A program made the position numbers and the translations under genes. Source: PALSA-505 sp035308365 (GTDB lineage Bacteria; Actinomycetota; Actinomycetes; Streptosporangiales; Streptosporangiaceae). From it: 64,000 nucleotides of DNA. Of the stretch, positions 9,182 to 16,651 are shown one piece after another. Numbering within the stretch: position 1 is the stretch's first letter; each line of letters starts with the position of its first letter. The notes under the pieces were generated by a model, which worked only from the letters and a program-made list of their open reading frames with translations, was not told the origin of the DNA and made no database searches. The stretch covers positions 4,360-68,359 of the forward strand of contig DATGGU010000101.1 of assembly GCA_035308365.1 (NCBI GenBank), in the 5' to 3' direction.

Positions 9182-9219
9182 GTCTACTAAATAAGGCCTA
9201 ATGTATGTGACATGTCAAC
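9174..9219. promoter_or_regulatory. Mirror-image MarR operator spanning both start codons
   Basis: GTTGACATGTC (9174-9184) and GACATGTCAAC (9209-9219) form a perfect 11-bp inverted repeat separated by 24 bp. Each arm contains the ATG of a divergent gene, so both proteins start Met-Ser-Thr. On the + strand TAATGT sits about eight bases before the ATG, where a -10 box would be for a leaderless mRNA. The minus strand has an AT-rich TTATTTAGT in the same relation. A MarR dimer bound to each arm would cover both promoters and both starts. The operator role is inferred. Confidence 0.7.
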
Positions 9220-9988
9220 CACATGGCCGGGGCGCACCGGAATGTCCCGGCCCAGCCCGGTGCGGCGGGTGGCACAGCTCTACGCGGGGCTGGTGCTGTT
9301 CGGCGTCAGTGTGGCTCTGCTGGTCGCTGCGCGGCTGGGGCTGGACCCGTGGGACGTGTTCCACCAGGGGCTGGCCAGGCGGGCCGGGCTGCCGATCGGC
9401 TGGGTGGTCATCGCGGTGAGCGTCGTCGTCCTGCTGGCGTGGATTCCGCTGCGGCAGCGCCCCGGCATCGGCACGGTCAGCAACGTGATCGTGGTCGGGC
9501 TGGTGGTCGATGCGGTGCTGCCAGTGCTGCCCCAGCCACGGGCGCTGGCCGTCCGGGCTGCCTTCCTGGCCGCCGGGATCCTCACCAACGGCATCGCGAC
9601 CGGGCTGTATATCGGCGCCGGGCTCGGCCCTGGCCCGCGCGACGGGCTGATGACCGGCCTGGCCGTCCGGGGCTGGCCCATCCGCCGGGTGCGCACCCTG
9701 ATCGAGGCCGCCGTGCTGGCTGTGGGCTGGCTGCTCGGCGGCACCGTGGGCATCGGGACGCTCCTGTACGCGGCCGGCATCGGCCCGCTCGCCCATGTGT
9801 TCATTCCCAGATTCGCCATCGACGTCCCGGAAGGTGATCACGATGACAAACGTGCTGTTCGGGCTCAACGTGCCGGCCTCCGCCGCACCCGGCGCGGACC
9901 CGGTCGCACTGGCCCGGCTGGCGGAGGAACTCGGCTTCGGCTTCGTCTCCACCGCCGACCACCCGTGCGGGGACGAGCCCACGTATGA
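9212..9988 (+). CDS. YczE/YitT-like integral membrane protein
   Basis: The convincing part is the first 205 residues: five or six hydrophobic helices, with ARLGLDPWDVFHQGLARR after helix 1 and GLGPGPRDGLMTGLAVR mid-protein, both characteristic of the YczE (YitT-related) family. The function of the family is not established; a transport or regulatory membrane role is usually assumed. After about residue 208 the frame becomes an Arg-rich tail that lies wholly inside the next gene, overlapping it by 146 bp. The natural stop therefore seems to have been lost by a small indel or base change near 9835. Control is probably by the divergent MarR. Confidence 0.75.
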   Translation: MSTTWPGRTGMSRPSPVRRVAQLYAGLVLFGVSVALLVAARLGLDPWDVFHQGLARRAGLPIGWVVIAVSVVVLLAWIPLRQRPGIGTVSNVIVVGLVVDAVLPVLPQPRALAVRAAFLAAGILTNGIATGLYIGAGLGPGPRDGLMTGLAVRGWPIRRVRTLIEAAVLAVGWLLGGTVGIGTLLYAAGIGPLAHVFIPRFAIDVPEGDHDDKRAVRAQRAGLRRTRRGPGRTGPAGGGTRLRLRLHRRPPVRGRAHV

Positions 9989-10739
9989 GACATGGACGAT
10001 GCTGTCCTGGATCGCCGCGAGCACATCGCGGATCACGGTGGCCACCCGGGTGCTCGGCCTGCCGTACCGGCAGCCGCCGATGGTGGCCAAGATGGCCGAG
10101 ACGCTGGACCGGCTGTCCGGCGGCCGGCTCATTCTCGGTCTCGGCGGCGGTTATTCCGACGCCGAGTTCGCGGCCTTCGGGCTCGGCACCTGGTCGCCCA
10201 GGGACAAGGTGGACGGCCTGGCCGAGGCGATCGGCATCATCCGTGGCCTGTGGACCCAGCCCGGCTTCACCTTCGACGGCAAGCACTTCCGCACGGCGCA
10301 GGCCGATCTGGAGCCCAAGCCCGGCCACCGCATCCCCATCTGGCTCGGCACGTTCGGCGCCAGGGCGCTGGCGGTGACCGGCCGCCTGGCCGACGGCTGG
10401 ATCCCCTCACTCGGCTACGCCCCACCCGGTGAACTGGCCGCGATGCGCGACCGGGTACTGGCCGCCGCGGCGGCGGCCGGGCGCGACCCCGGCCAGTTCA
10501 CCTGCGCTCTCAACCTGCAGGTCCAAGTGGACGAGCGGCCCGGCGCGGACCCGCCGGTGGTGGCCGGGCCACCCGGCGCTGTCGCCAGGCGGCTGGCGGG
10601 CTTCGTCCGGGCGGGCTTCACGGCGCTCAACTTCATCCCATCCGGCCGCCCGGTCGCAGAGCAAGCCGAACGGCTGGCCAGGGAGGTGCTGCCCGAGGTG
10701 GCGCAGGCCGCCGGGGCATGCCCGCACCCGGCCGGGTGA
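9843..10739 (+). CDS. LLM-class (F420-type) flavin-dependent oxidoreductase
   Basis: A 298-residue luciferase-like TIM-barrel oxidoreductase. Visible family landmarks are the N-terminal LARLAEELGFGFVSTADHP, the central TLDRLSGGRLILGLGGGY and IPIWLGTFGARALAVTGRLADGW. Members in actinobacteria often use coenzyme F420; the exact cofactor and substrate cannot be read here. The start ATG at 9843 follows AAGGTGATCACG; upstream in-frame codons lie within the YczE gene. The stop sits inside a 31-bp repeat that recurs exactly 300 bp downstream at the stop of the next gene, so the last few codons may have been rewritten by duplication. Confidence 0.85.
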   Translation: MTNVLFGLNVPASAAPGADPVALARLAEELGFGFVSTADHPCGDEPTYETWTMLSWIAASTSRITVATRVLGLPYRQPPMVAKMAETLDRLSGGRLILGLGGGYSDAEFAAFGLGTWSPRDKVDGLAEAIGIIRGLWTQPGFTFDGKHFRTAQADLEPKPGHRIPIWLGTFGARALAVTGRLADGWIPSLGYAPPGELAAMRDRVLAAAAAAGRDPGQFTCALNLQVQVDERPGADPPVVAGPPGAVARRLAGFVRAGFTALNFIPSGRPVAEQAERLAREVLPEVAQAAGACPHPAG

Positions 10740-11092
10740 GGCCGGGCACAGGCTCCGCAGGCTGGCTCTTGGGCCAGCACCGGCGGCGCCGGGGAGGTGG
10801 CGCCGGCGGCTGGGGTATGTTCAGCGTTCATGGCATGGACCTGGCAGTTTGAGACGTCCGACGGCTCGGTGCTCACCACCCGTGGCCTGCCGAACGAGAC
10901 CTTCCCCAGTCAGTCGGACGCGGAGAGCTGGATCGGTGAGAACTGGCGCGGCCTGCTCGAAGCGGGTGTGGACCAGGTGACCCTGTTCGAGGACGGCCGC
11001 AAGGAGTACGGCCCGATGAGCCTGCACCCGGCCGGGTGAGGCCGGGCACAGGCTTTGCAGGCTGAACCGCACAGGCTTCGCCGGCTGAACCT
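10724..11092 (+). repeat. 31-bp direct repeat at two stop codons, plus 23-bp tandem pair
   Basis: An identical 31-bp sequence occurs at 10724-10754 and 11024-11054, offset exactly 300 bp. Each copy encodes His-Pro-Ala-Gly-stop (GCACCCGGCCGGGTGA) and then GGCCGGGCACAGGCT, so two unrelated genes share their last four codons, stop and 3' flank. The homology continues imperfectly for several more bases on both sides. Right after the second copy, 11047-11092 holds two tandem 23-bp units starting CACAGGCTT. The end points are read from the sequence; the mechanism is not known. Confidence 0.9.
10830..11039 (+). CDS. Small conserved hypothetical protein (69 aa)
   Basis: A 69-residue acidic soluble protein beginning MAWTWQFETSDGS and containing the motif ESWIGENWRGLLEAGVDQVT. 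Proteins of this length and pattern recur in actinobacterial genomes from memory, but no function is assigned. No signal peptide or membrane helix is seen. The ATG at 10830 is chosen because homologous-looking sequence begins there; the frame opens 11 codons earlier without a clear ribosome site. Its C-terminus LHPAG lies in the 31-bp repeat shared with the LLM gene, so the terminal residues may not be ancestral. Confidence 0.65.
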   Translation: MAWTWQFETSDGSVLTTRGLPNETFPSQSDAESWIGENWRGLLEAGVDQVTLFEDGRKEYGPMSLHPAG

Positions 11093-11096
11093 TGGA

Positions 11097-12095
11097 TCAG
11101 GGCCGGTGGCTGGGACTGCGGGTCTGCGCCGGGTCTCGCACGATCACCGGGGCGAGCGCCTCGTCGATGCGCCGCAGCAGGCCTGCGTCCAGCACCACGC
11201 CGGACGCCTTCACGTTCTCCCGCACCTGCTCGGGCCTGGTCGCACCGATGATCGCCGCCGAGACGTTCGGGTTCTGCAGCACCCAGGCGACCGCGAGCTG
11301 AGCCATGCTCAGCCCGGCCTCGGCCGCGATCGGCCGGAGCAGTTCGACCCGGCTGAGCACGTCGTCGCTCAGCAGTTCGTTCATGAACTGGGAACCCGAC
11401 GGGTCGGTGGCCCTGGTGCCCGCCGCCGGCGCCTCACCCGGGCGGTACTTCCCGGTGAGCACGCCCTGCGCGATCGGCGACCAGACGATCTGGCCGACGC
11501 CCTCCTTCTCGGACAGCGGCACGACCTCGGACTCGATGACCCGCCAGATCATGTTGTACTGCGGCTGGTTGGAGACGATCCGGTCCAGGCCGAGCCGCCC
11601 GGCGATCTCCAGCGCCGCGGCGATCTCGTCGGCCCGCCACTCGGACACGCCGATGTAGAGCACCTTGCCCTGCCGGACCAGGTCGTCGAACGCCCGGAGG
11701 GTTTCCTCCAGCGGCGTCTCGTAGTCGTAACGGTGCGCCTGGTACAGGTCGAGGTAGTCGGTCCCGAGCCGCCGCAGCGATCCGTGCACCGACTCGAAGA
11801 TGTGCTTACGGGACAGGCCCCGGTCGTTCCGCCCCTCGCCGGTGGGCCAGAACACCTTGGTGCAGATCTCGACCGACTCGCGGCGGATGCCCTGCAGGGC
11901 GCGGCCGAGCACCGTCTCGGCCCGCGTGCCCGCATAGACGTCGGCGGTGTCGAACGTGGTGATTCCCTCGTCGAGGGCAGCGGCGACGCAGGCCCTGGCC
12001 GCGTCCTCCGCTACCTGTGAGCCGTGGGTGATCCAGTTACCGTAGGCGATTTCACTGACCATGAGGCCGCTGCGGCCAAGATGACGATGCTCCAC
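11097..12095 (-). CDS. Aldo/keto reductase (Kv-beta-like)
   Basis: A 332-residue NADPH-dependent TIM-barrel aldo/keto reductase. The catalytic tetrad is visible: Asp and Tyr in FDTADVYAGTRAE, Lys in EICTKVFWP and His in LYQAHRYDYE. The C-terminal cofactor motif is AAIIGATRPEQVREN. The long form and SPIAQGVLTGKY place it with the potassium-channel beta-subunit-like group (AKR6/13). The physiological substrate is unknown. The start is taken as the GTG at 12095, which has AGGG eight bases upstream and begins VEHRHLGRSGL. An earlier ATG at 12176 adds an implausible Cys/Arg-rich leader. Confidence 0.88.
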   Translation of the reverse strand: MEHRHLGRSGLMVSEIAYGNWITHGSQVAEDAARACVAAALDEGITTFDTADVYAGTRAETVLGRALQGIRRESVEICTKVFWPTGEGRNDRGLSRKHIFESVHGSLRRLGTDYLDLYQAHRYDYETPLEETLRAFDDLVRQGKVLYIGVSEWRADEIAAALEIAGRLGLDRIVSNQPQYNMIWRVIESEVVPLSEKEGVGQIVWSPIAQGVLTGKYRPGEAPAAGTRATDPSGSQFMNELLSDDVLSRVELLRPIAAEAGLSMAQLAVAWVLQNPNVSAAIIGATRPEQVRENVKASGVVLDAGLLRRIDEALAPVIVRDPAQTRSPSHRP

Positions 12096-12235
12096 GAGCT
12101 CAACCCTAATGGCTTGATCGCAACCGCGGTCTCGCGAAGCCCGGCACCGCCGGCCTCCCCGGGGGTAATGGGGCACCGACCCCCCAGGCAGGATGCTTGG
12201 GACGGCGGCTGGCCGGGGTTCGAGTGCCCGGGGGG

Positions 12236-12859
12236 CTAGAACTTGTCGCCGGGCTTGATCCTGGGGGCGGGTAGCCGGAAGCGCCTGAGCTGCAGGGTCC
12301 GCATGATCGCGTACATGGTGATGCCACGGGTGCTCTGGCCGGGGTAGCGCACCGCGGCCAGCTTGCGCACGCCGCGGGCGATGACGAATCCCTCACCCAC
12401 GATGATCAAGATCATCGCCAGTACCACCGGGTACAGGAACGCCTTGACCGCGGTGCTGTGGATGAACAGCACCAGCACCAGCACGATCAGGATGTACATG
12501 TAGTACTCGCTGAACCTGCGCCTCGAATCCACGTAGTCGCGGGTGAGCGCCTTGATCGGGCCCTTGTCCCGGGGCGTGAGCGCCCATTCCTCGCCGCGTT
12601 TCATCGCCTCGTACTTGCGCGCCCGCTCGGCTCGGTCCCTCGTCCGGGCCTGCTGCTGTCCGGCCTTGTCGCCCGGCTTGACGTAGCTGGGGTTGCGCCT
12701 CTTGCGCTCAGCCTCGCTGCGCTTGGGTGTCGGCCGGCCCTTGCCCGGGGTAAAAGCGCTGCCAGCACCCTCTGGGCGGTCTTCGGAATTGCCGGGCTCA
12801 GCTCCGCCGGTAACCTCGTCTACGGCCCCGCCGGCCCCGGCGTTGCGGCGTCGGAACAC
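12236..12859 (-). CDS. DUF3043 membrane protein
   Basis: A 207-residue protein of the actinobacterial DUF3043 family. The N-terminal half is hydrophilic and highly basic (KGRPTPKRSEAERKRRNPSY, about 40-60). The family block GPIKALTRDYVDSRRRFSEYY precedes two adjacent transmembrane helices (about 118-136 and 140-160). A basic cytoplasmic C-terminus ends RRFRLPAPRIKPGDKF. The function is unknown; the topology suggests both ends are cytoplasmic. It is divergent from pspA across a 330-bp intergenic region. Confidence 0.85.
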   Translation of the reverse strand: MFRRRNAGAGGAVDEVTGGAEPGNSEDRPEGAGSAFTPGKGRPTPKRSEAERKRRNPSYVKPGDKAGQQQARTRDRAERARKYEAMKRGEEWALTPRDKGPIKALTRDYVDSRRRFSEYYMYILIVLVLVLFIHSTAVKAFLYPVVLAMILIIVGEGFVIARGVRKLAAVRYPGQSTRGITMYAIMRTLQLRRFRLPAPRIKPGDKF

Positions 12860-13189
12860 ATCATCAGCTTAGCCGTCCCGCGTGGCTCGTCAGCACCGTG
12901 CTCGTTTCGGACGTCGGGGTTCTTCAAGGAGCCCACCGCGGTTGCCACGGTGCCACCCGCACCGGCACTCGGGCAGGCAAAATTCGCCTGCCCTCGCCGG
13001 CCGGTCCTGAAGAACCCTCACCGGGTGCGAGGTGATCGCCCGATGATGACTCGCACCCGGAAAACCGCGTAGGGTGGGCTTTGACCAGCCGGCGGTAAAC
13101 AACTGACGCTCCACCGCGGCGTGCCTGTCTGGGTCTACCCGCGAACGTGGCGCGGCGGCAGCGTAAGCATGAAGGGGACGTACGCGCCT
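12860..13189. other. 330-bp divergent intergenic region upstream of pspA
   Basis: No gene is supported. Two inverted repeats stand out. GGGCAGGC-N7-GCCTGCCC lies at 12971-12993, with an AAAATTC loop. A perfect 10-bp pair CCGGGTGCGA/TCGCACCCGG lies at 13021-13030 and 13051-13060, separated by 20 bp. A third, imperfect pair (GGGTTCTTCAAGG near 12917, CCTGAAGAACCC near 13007) brackets the first. They are candidate operators for the Psp module or the DUF3043 gene. No promoter could be assigned firmly. Confidence 0.5.
13021..13060. promoter_or_regulatory. 10-bp inverted repeat upstream of pspA (candidate operator)
   Basis: CCGGGTGCGA and TCGCACCCGG are exact reverse complements separated by 20 bp, about 130 bp before the pspA start. 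The arm length and spacing suit a dimeric regulator bound on two successive faces of the helix. No regulator gene is adjacent, and a structured leader RNA is an alternative. The inverted repeat itself is certain; the role is inference. Confidence 0.4.
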
Positions 13190-13996
13190 ATGAGCGTGAT
13201 GAAGCGGGTTTCGCTTATCTTCAAGTCCAAGGCGAACAGGGCCCTGGACCGGATGGAAGATCCCCGGGAAACCCTTGACTACTCCTACCAGAGGCAGCTC
13301 GAAATGCTGCAGAAGGTTCGTCGCGGTGTCGCGGACGTGGCCACGTCCCGCAAGCGCATTGAACTGCAGATGAACCAGATCAACCAGCAGTCGGCCAAGC
13401 TCGAGAAGCAGGCCCGTGACGCGCTCGCCGCCGGACGCGAGGATCTGGCCCGCGAGGCGCTCTCCCGCCGGTCGTCGGTGCAGAGCCAGCTCACCGACCT
13501 GCAGGCGCAGTACGAGCAGTTGCAGGGTGAAGAGGAGAAGCTGACCTTCGCCTCGCAGCGGCTGCAGACCAAGGTGGACACCTTCCGCACCCGGAAGGAA
13601 ACGATCAAGGCCACCTACACCGCGGCTGAGGCGCAGACCCGGATCAACGAGGCCTTCTCCGGCATCTCCGAGGAAATGGGCGACGTCGGCATGGCGATCC
13701 AGCGTGCCGAGGACAAGACCGCCCAGATGCAGGCCCGGGCCGGCGCCATCGACGAGCTGCTCGCCTCCGGCGCCCTGGACGACCAGGTATCGGGCCCGCA
13801 CGACGACATCCAGGCCGAACTGGACCGGATGGGCGCGAGCAACTCGGTCGACCTGGAGCTCGAGCGGCTCAAGGGCGAGCTGGGCCAGAGCGAGGCGCCG
13901 CGGCAGATCGGGGCTGGTGGCGCGGCGAGTGCCGCCGGGCAGCCCGCCGCCGCGAGCGCTGCCGACGCTGAGCCTAAGGGAGATGAGAGCGCATGA
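13190..13996 (+). CDS. pspA: PspA/IM30 family membrane-stress protein
   Basis: A roughly 268-residue PspA/IM30 (ESCRT-III-like) protein, almost entirely coiled coil. Characteristic stretches are KSKANRALDRMEDPRETLDYSY near the N-terminus, long heptad helices rich in Gln/Arg/Glu through residue 190, and an Ala/Gly-rich disordered tail after residue 230. It is expected to polymerise on the cytoplasmic membrane surface and repair or stabilise it under envelope stress. The ATG at 13190 is chosen for the match to the family N-terminus; ATGs at 13169 and 13199 are alternatives. It overlaps pspAA by 4 bp (ATGA). Confidence 0.92.
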   Translation: MSVMKRVSLIFKSKANRALDRMEDPRETLDYSYQRQLEMLQKVRRGVADVATSRKRIELQMNQINQQSAKLEKQARDALAAGREDLAREALSRRSSVQSQLTDLQAQYEQLQGEEEKLTFASQRLQTKVDTFRTRKETIKATYTAAEAQTRINEAFSGISEEMGDVGMAIQRAEDKTAQMQARAGAIDELLASGALDDQVSGPHDDIQAELDRMGASNSVDLELERLKGELGQSEAPRQIGAGGAASAAGQPAAASAADAEPKGDESA

Positions 13997-14271
13997 TCGT
14001 CCGGATCCTGGGGGAGGGCCAGTTCCGGGTCGATGACGCTGTCGCCTCCGAACTGCAGACGCTCGACAGTGACCTTGAGGCCGCCGTGGAGAACAACGAC
14101 CAGGACGCGCTGAGTGCCGCGCTCAGGGCGCTCCTGGACCGCACCCGCAGCCAGGGCACGGCGCTGGCTGCGGACAGCCTGGAGCCGTCCGACGTGATCA
14201 TTCCGCACGAGGACGCCACCCTGGACGAAGTCCGCAAGCTCATCACAGACGAAGGACTCATCCCGGGCTAG
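13993..14271 (+). CDS. pspAA: PspA-associated protein PspAA
   Basis: A 92-residue acidic protein starting MIVRILGEGQFRVDD and ending DEVRKLITDEGLIPG, the pattern of the PspAA domain found beside actinobacterial PspA. The translational overlap with pspA and the strong GGGAGATGAGAGCGC ribosome site indicate tight co-expression. PspAA is thought to be a partner in the Psp response, but its molecular action is unknown. No membrane segment is present. The gene ends just before a 700-bp repeat-rich gap that separates it from htpX and pspAB, normally close neighbours. Confidence 0.88.
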   Translation: MIVRILGEGQFRVDDAVASELQTLDSDLEAAVENNDQDALSAALRALLDRTRSQGTALAADSLEPSDVIIPHEDATLDEVRKLITDEGLIPG

Positions 14272-14984
14272 GGCACGGCCGGGGCGACTCGTGCTGCTCA
14301 TCGGCCGGGGTGGCTCATGCTGCTCATCGGTCTTCGGCCGATTTCGCCGTGGCCCGCAGTATTTGCCCGGGGGGCCGAGCCCCCCGGACCCCCACGCTGC
14401 TGGGTGGCCGGATCTCCCCGTTGCTGGCTGGCCGGCGGGGAGCGTCCCGGACCCCACGCCGCTGCTGCTCGTTGGCCTTCGGCTGATTTCGCCGTGGCCC
14501 GCAGTATTTGCCCGGGGGGCCGAGCCCCCCGGACCCCCGCGCTGCTGGGTGGCCGGATCTCCCCGCTGCTGGTTGGCCGGCGGGGAGTTCCCCGGACCCC
14601 ACGCCGCTGCTGCTGGTTGGTCGGCTCCCTACGCTGCTGGTTGGCCGGCGGGGAACCTCCGGCCCTCCACGCTGCTGCTGGTTGGCCGGGCCTCCACGTT
14701 GCTGGGTGGGGTGGGTGGGTCGCTTTGGTGATTGGGCGGGGTCGGGGGTGGTGGCGGTTGGCTGAGAAGAGGCTGAGAGCGCTACGCTTTGCGCGGAATG
14801 GGAACGGGCGGGTGGAGGCTCGCGTTATTACGTGTGTCTTGGTTTCGCTCTGCAGGTCAGCCGATGGGCAGCGGACGGTCAGGAATCTTCCAGGGTGACT
14901 GGATAGATCTGGCTGAAGGATGGACCAGAGCGCCGGATGGGCGAGACTGGGACATAGCACAGGCAGCTAATGAAAGGCATGTCG
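14272..14984 (+). repeat. Repeat array between pspAA and htpX (hairpin element, 145-bp tandem units)
   Basis: No gene is supported here. Two tandem copies of a 145-bp unit run about 14335-14479 and 14480-14624. Each has TTCGCCGTGGCCCGCAGT, ATTTGCCC, a GC hairpin, then GGACCCCC and CGCTGCTGGGTGGCCGG. In copy 1 the hairpin is 14367-14387 (CCGGGGGGC-CGA-GCCCCCCGG). Degenerate pieces with CTGCTGGTTGGCCGG continue to about 14716. Similar elements occur near 24.8, 40.1 and 40.8-41.1 kb. The last 200 bp should contain the htpX promoter. Open frames across the array are composition artefacts. Confidence 0.9.
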
Positions 14985-15944
14985 ATGGCGCGCACCCGAT
15001 ACGCCCCGGATCGAGGGCTCACGGCGCGGATGACCCTGACCATGTTCCTTATCGGGCTGGTCTTCGTGGCATTCGTCGCCGCACTCGTGGGCATCCTGAG
15101 CGCTGTTCACGCCTCCAACGGGGCCATCATCTTCTTCCCGGTCGTTCTCGGCCTCGGCCTGGGCATCGGGTCGCTGTTCTTCTCTGACAAGATCGCCTTG
15201 CGCGCTGCGGGCGCCCAGGTGGTGACCCCGCAGCAGGCGCCGGAGTTGCACGGGATCGTCGACCGGCTGTGCGCCATGGCAGACATGCCAAAGCCAGTGG
15301 TGGCGATCGCTCCCACCGACATGCCGAACGCGTTCGCCACCGGCCGCAGCAGCAAGCATGCCGTGGTCTGCGTGACCGAGGGCATCATGCGGCGGCTGGA
15401 CCGCGAAGAACTCGAGGGTGTGCTGGCACACGAGATGTCCCACGTCGCGCACAAGGACGTGGTCGTGATGACGGTCGCCTCGTTCCTGGCGATCATCGCC
15501 GGCCTGATGATCAGGTTCGCCTTCTACTCCGAGCTGTTCGGTGGTGGCGGACGTGGCCGCCGGGACAACAGCGGTGGCCAGGTGATGATCATGATGCTGG
15601 CCGTGATGGCCGTGAGCGTCATCATCTACGCGATCAGCTTCCTGCTGATCAGGCTGCTGTCGCGGTACCGCGAGCTGGCCGCCGACCGGTCCGGCGCGCT
15701 GCTCACCGGCCAGCCGTCCAAGCTGGCCAGCGCGCTGCAGAAGGTGAGCGGTTCGATCGCCCAGATCCCGACCAGGGACCTGCGGTCGTCCGGGGCCGCC
15801 GAGGCGCTGAACGCGTTCTACTTCGCACCGGCGCTGACCAAGGGACGGTCCGGCGCGGGCCTGGCCACGCTCTTCTCCACCCACCCCTCGCTGGAGCGCC
15901 GCCTGGCCGAGCTGGCCAAGATCTCCAAGCAGCTCGGTCAGTAG
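14985..15944 (+). CDS. htpX: HtpX-type M48 zinc metalloprotease
   Basis: A 319-residue membrane metalloprotease. Two N-terminal transmembrane helices (about 15-37 and 40-60) precede the M48 domain. The zinc site is HEMSH in VLAHEMSHVAHKD, with the third ligand Glu in RYRELAADRSG after two further hydrophobic segments. NAFATGRSSKHAVVCVT is typical of HtpX. The enzyme should cleave damaged membrane proteins from the cytoplasmic side. The start at 14985 has GAAAGG seven bases upstream; ATGs at 14970 and 14979 are alternatives. It is followed two bases after its stop by pspAB, confirming membership of the Psp module. Confidence 0.92.
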   Translation: MARTRYAPDRGLTARMTLTMFLIGLVFVAFVAALVGILSAVHASNGAIIFFPVVLGLGLGIGSLFFSDKIALRAAGAQVVTPQQAPELHGIVDRLCAMADMPKPVVAIAPTDMPNAFATGRSSKHAVVCVTEGIMRRLDREELEGVLAHEMSHVAHKDVVVMTVASFLAIIAGLMIRFAFYSELFGGGGRGRRDNSGGQVMIMMLAVMAVSVIIYAISFLLIRLLSRYRELAADRSGALLTGQPSKLASALQKVSGSIAQIPTRDLRSSGAAEALNAFYFAPALTKGRSGAGLATLFSTHPSLERRLAELAKISKQLGQ

Positions 15945-15946
15945 CC

Positions 15947-16522
15947 GTGGGCCTTCTTGATACCCTGCTCGGCCGCACCAAGCCGAAGCAGCCCAACCTG
16001 GACGCGCTGTTCGCTCTGCCCTCGGCCGCGATCACGCTGGAAGCGGCGGCCGACCTGGTGCCGACCGGCACCGGGTCGGTCTGCTTCCGCGAGGCCGAGG
16101 GCCGCGCCTTCCAGGACATCGAGCGCGAGGTCCGCGAACTGCTCGACACCAGCGCCGGCCAGGACGCGCCGCCGGTGGAGGTGACCAGGGACTCCTACGG
16201 CTACACCTGGCTGATCGTGCGCCGCCCGGCCGACCAGGTCGCCGACCTGGTGACCGACGTGCACGCGGTCAACTCCTCGCTGGCCGACAGCGGCTTCGGC
16301 CCGCAACTGCTCTGCTCCCTGATCAACTTCCGCAACCAGCAGAGCCGCCTGGCGATTGTCTACCTGTTCAAGCGCGGCACGTTCTACCCCTTCGCCCCGA
16401 CCGGCCGCGAGAGCCGGGACAACGGCCTGGAAATCCGGGTCAAGGGCATCATCGAGGGCGACCTCAAGATCGAACAAGACCTGAGCCGCTGGTTCCCGGT
16501 CTGGGACGCCCCCGGCCTCTAG
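15947..16522 (+). CDS. pspAB: PspA-associated protein PspAB
   Basis: A 191-residue soluble protein starting at a GTG two bases after the htpX stop and beginning VGLLDTLLGRTKPKQPNLDALFAL. Internal blocks are GSVCFREAEGRAFQDIEREV, DSYGYTWLIVRRP and NQQSRLAIVYLFKRGTFYPF. This matches the PspAB family that accompanies PspA, PspAA and HtpX in actinobacteria. The biochemical role is unknown; it is inferred to help couple PspA to protein quality control. No membrane helix or catalytic motif is visible. The GTG start shares the HtpX operon, so expression should be coupled. Confidence 0.85.
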   Translation: MGLLDTLLGRTKPKQPNLDALFALPSAAITLEAAADLVPTGTGSVCFREAEGRAFQDIEREVRELLDTSAGQDAPPVEVTRDSYGYTWLIVRRPADQVADLVTDVHAVNSSLADSGFGPQLLCSLINFRNQQSRLAIVYLFKRGTFYPFAPTGRESRDNGLEIRVKGIIEGDLKIEQDLSRWFPVWDAPGL

Positions 16523-16651
16523 CGCCTGTGAGATTGATCGCGATGAGGCCCGGTGCGGAATGACCGGGGACGGCATATCGTTGTGGCACGAGGGAAGTAA
16601 TCGTGCGCCGTGTAAGGCGGCGCTACAGCCCGACACGGGAGCTGACGAGAC

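Noticed and set aside
12211..12239. tRNA T-arm-like GGGGTTCGAGTGCCCGGG
   Set aside because: The loop length and the base after TTCGAGT do not fit a T-arm, and no acceptor or anticodon arm is nearby.
14291..14960. Several Pro/Gly/Trp-rich open frames in the repeat array after pspAA
   Set aside because: They follow the tandem repeat unit in every frame on both strands and have no start signals.
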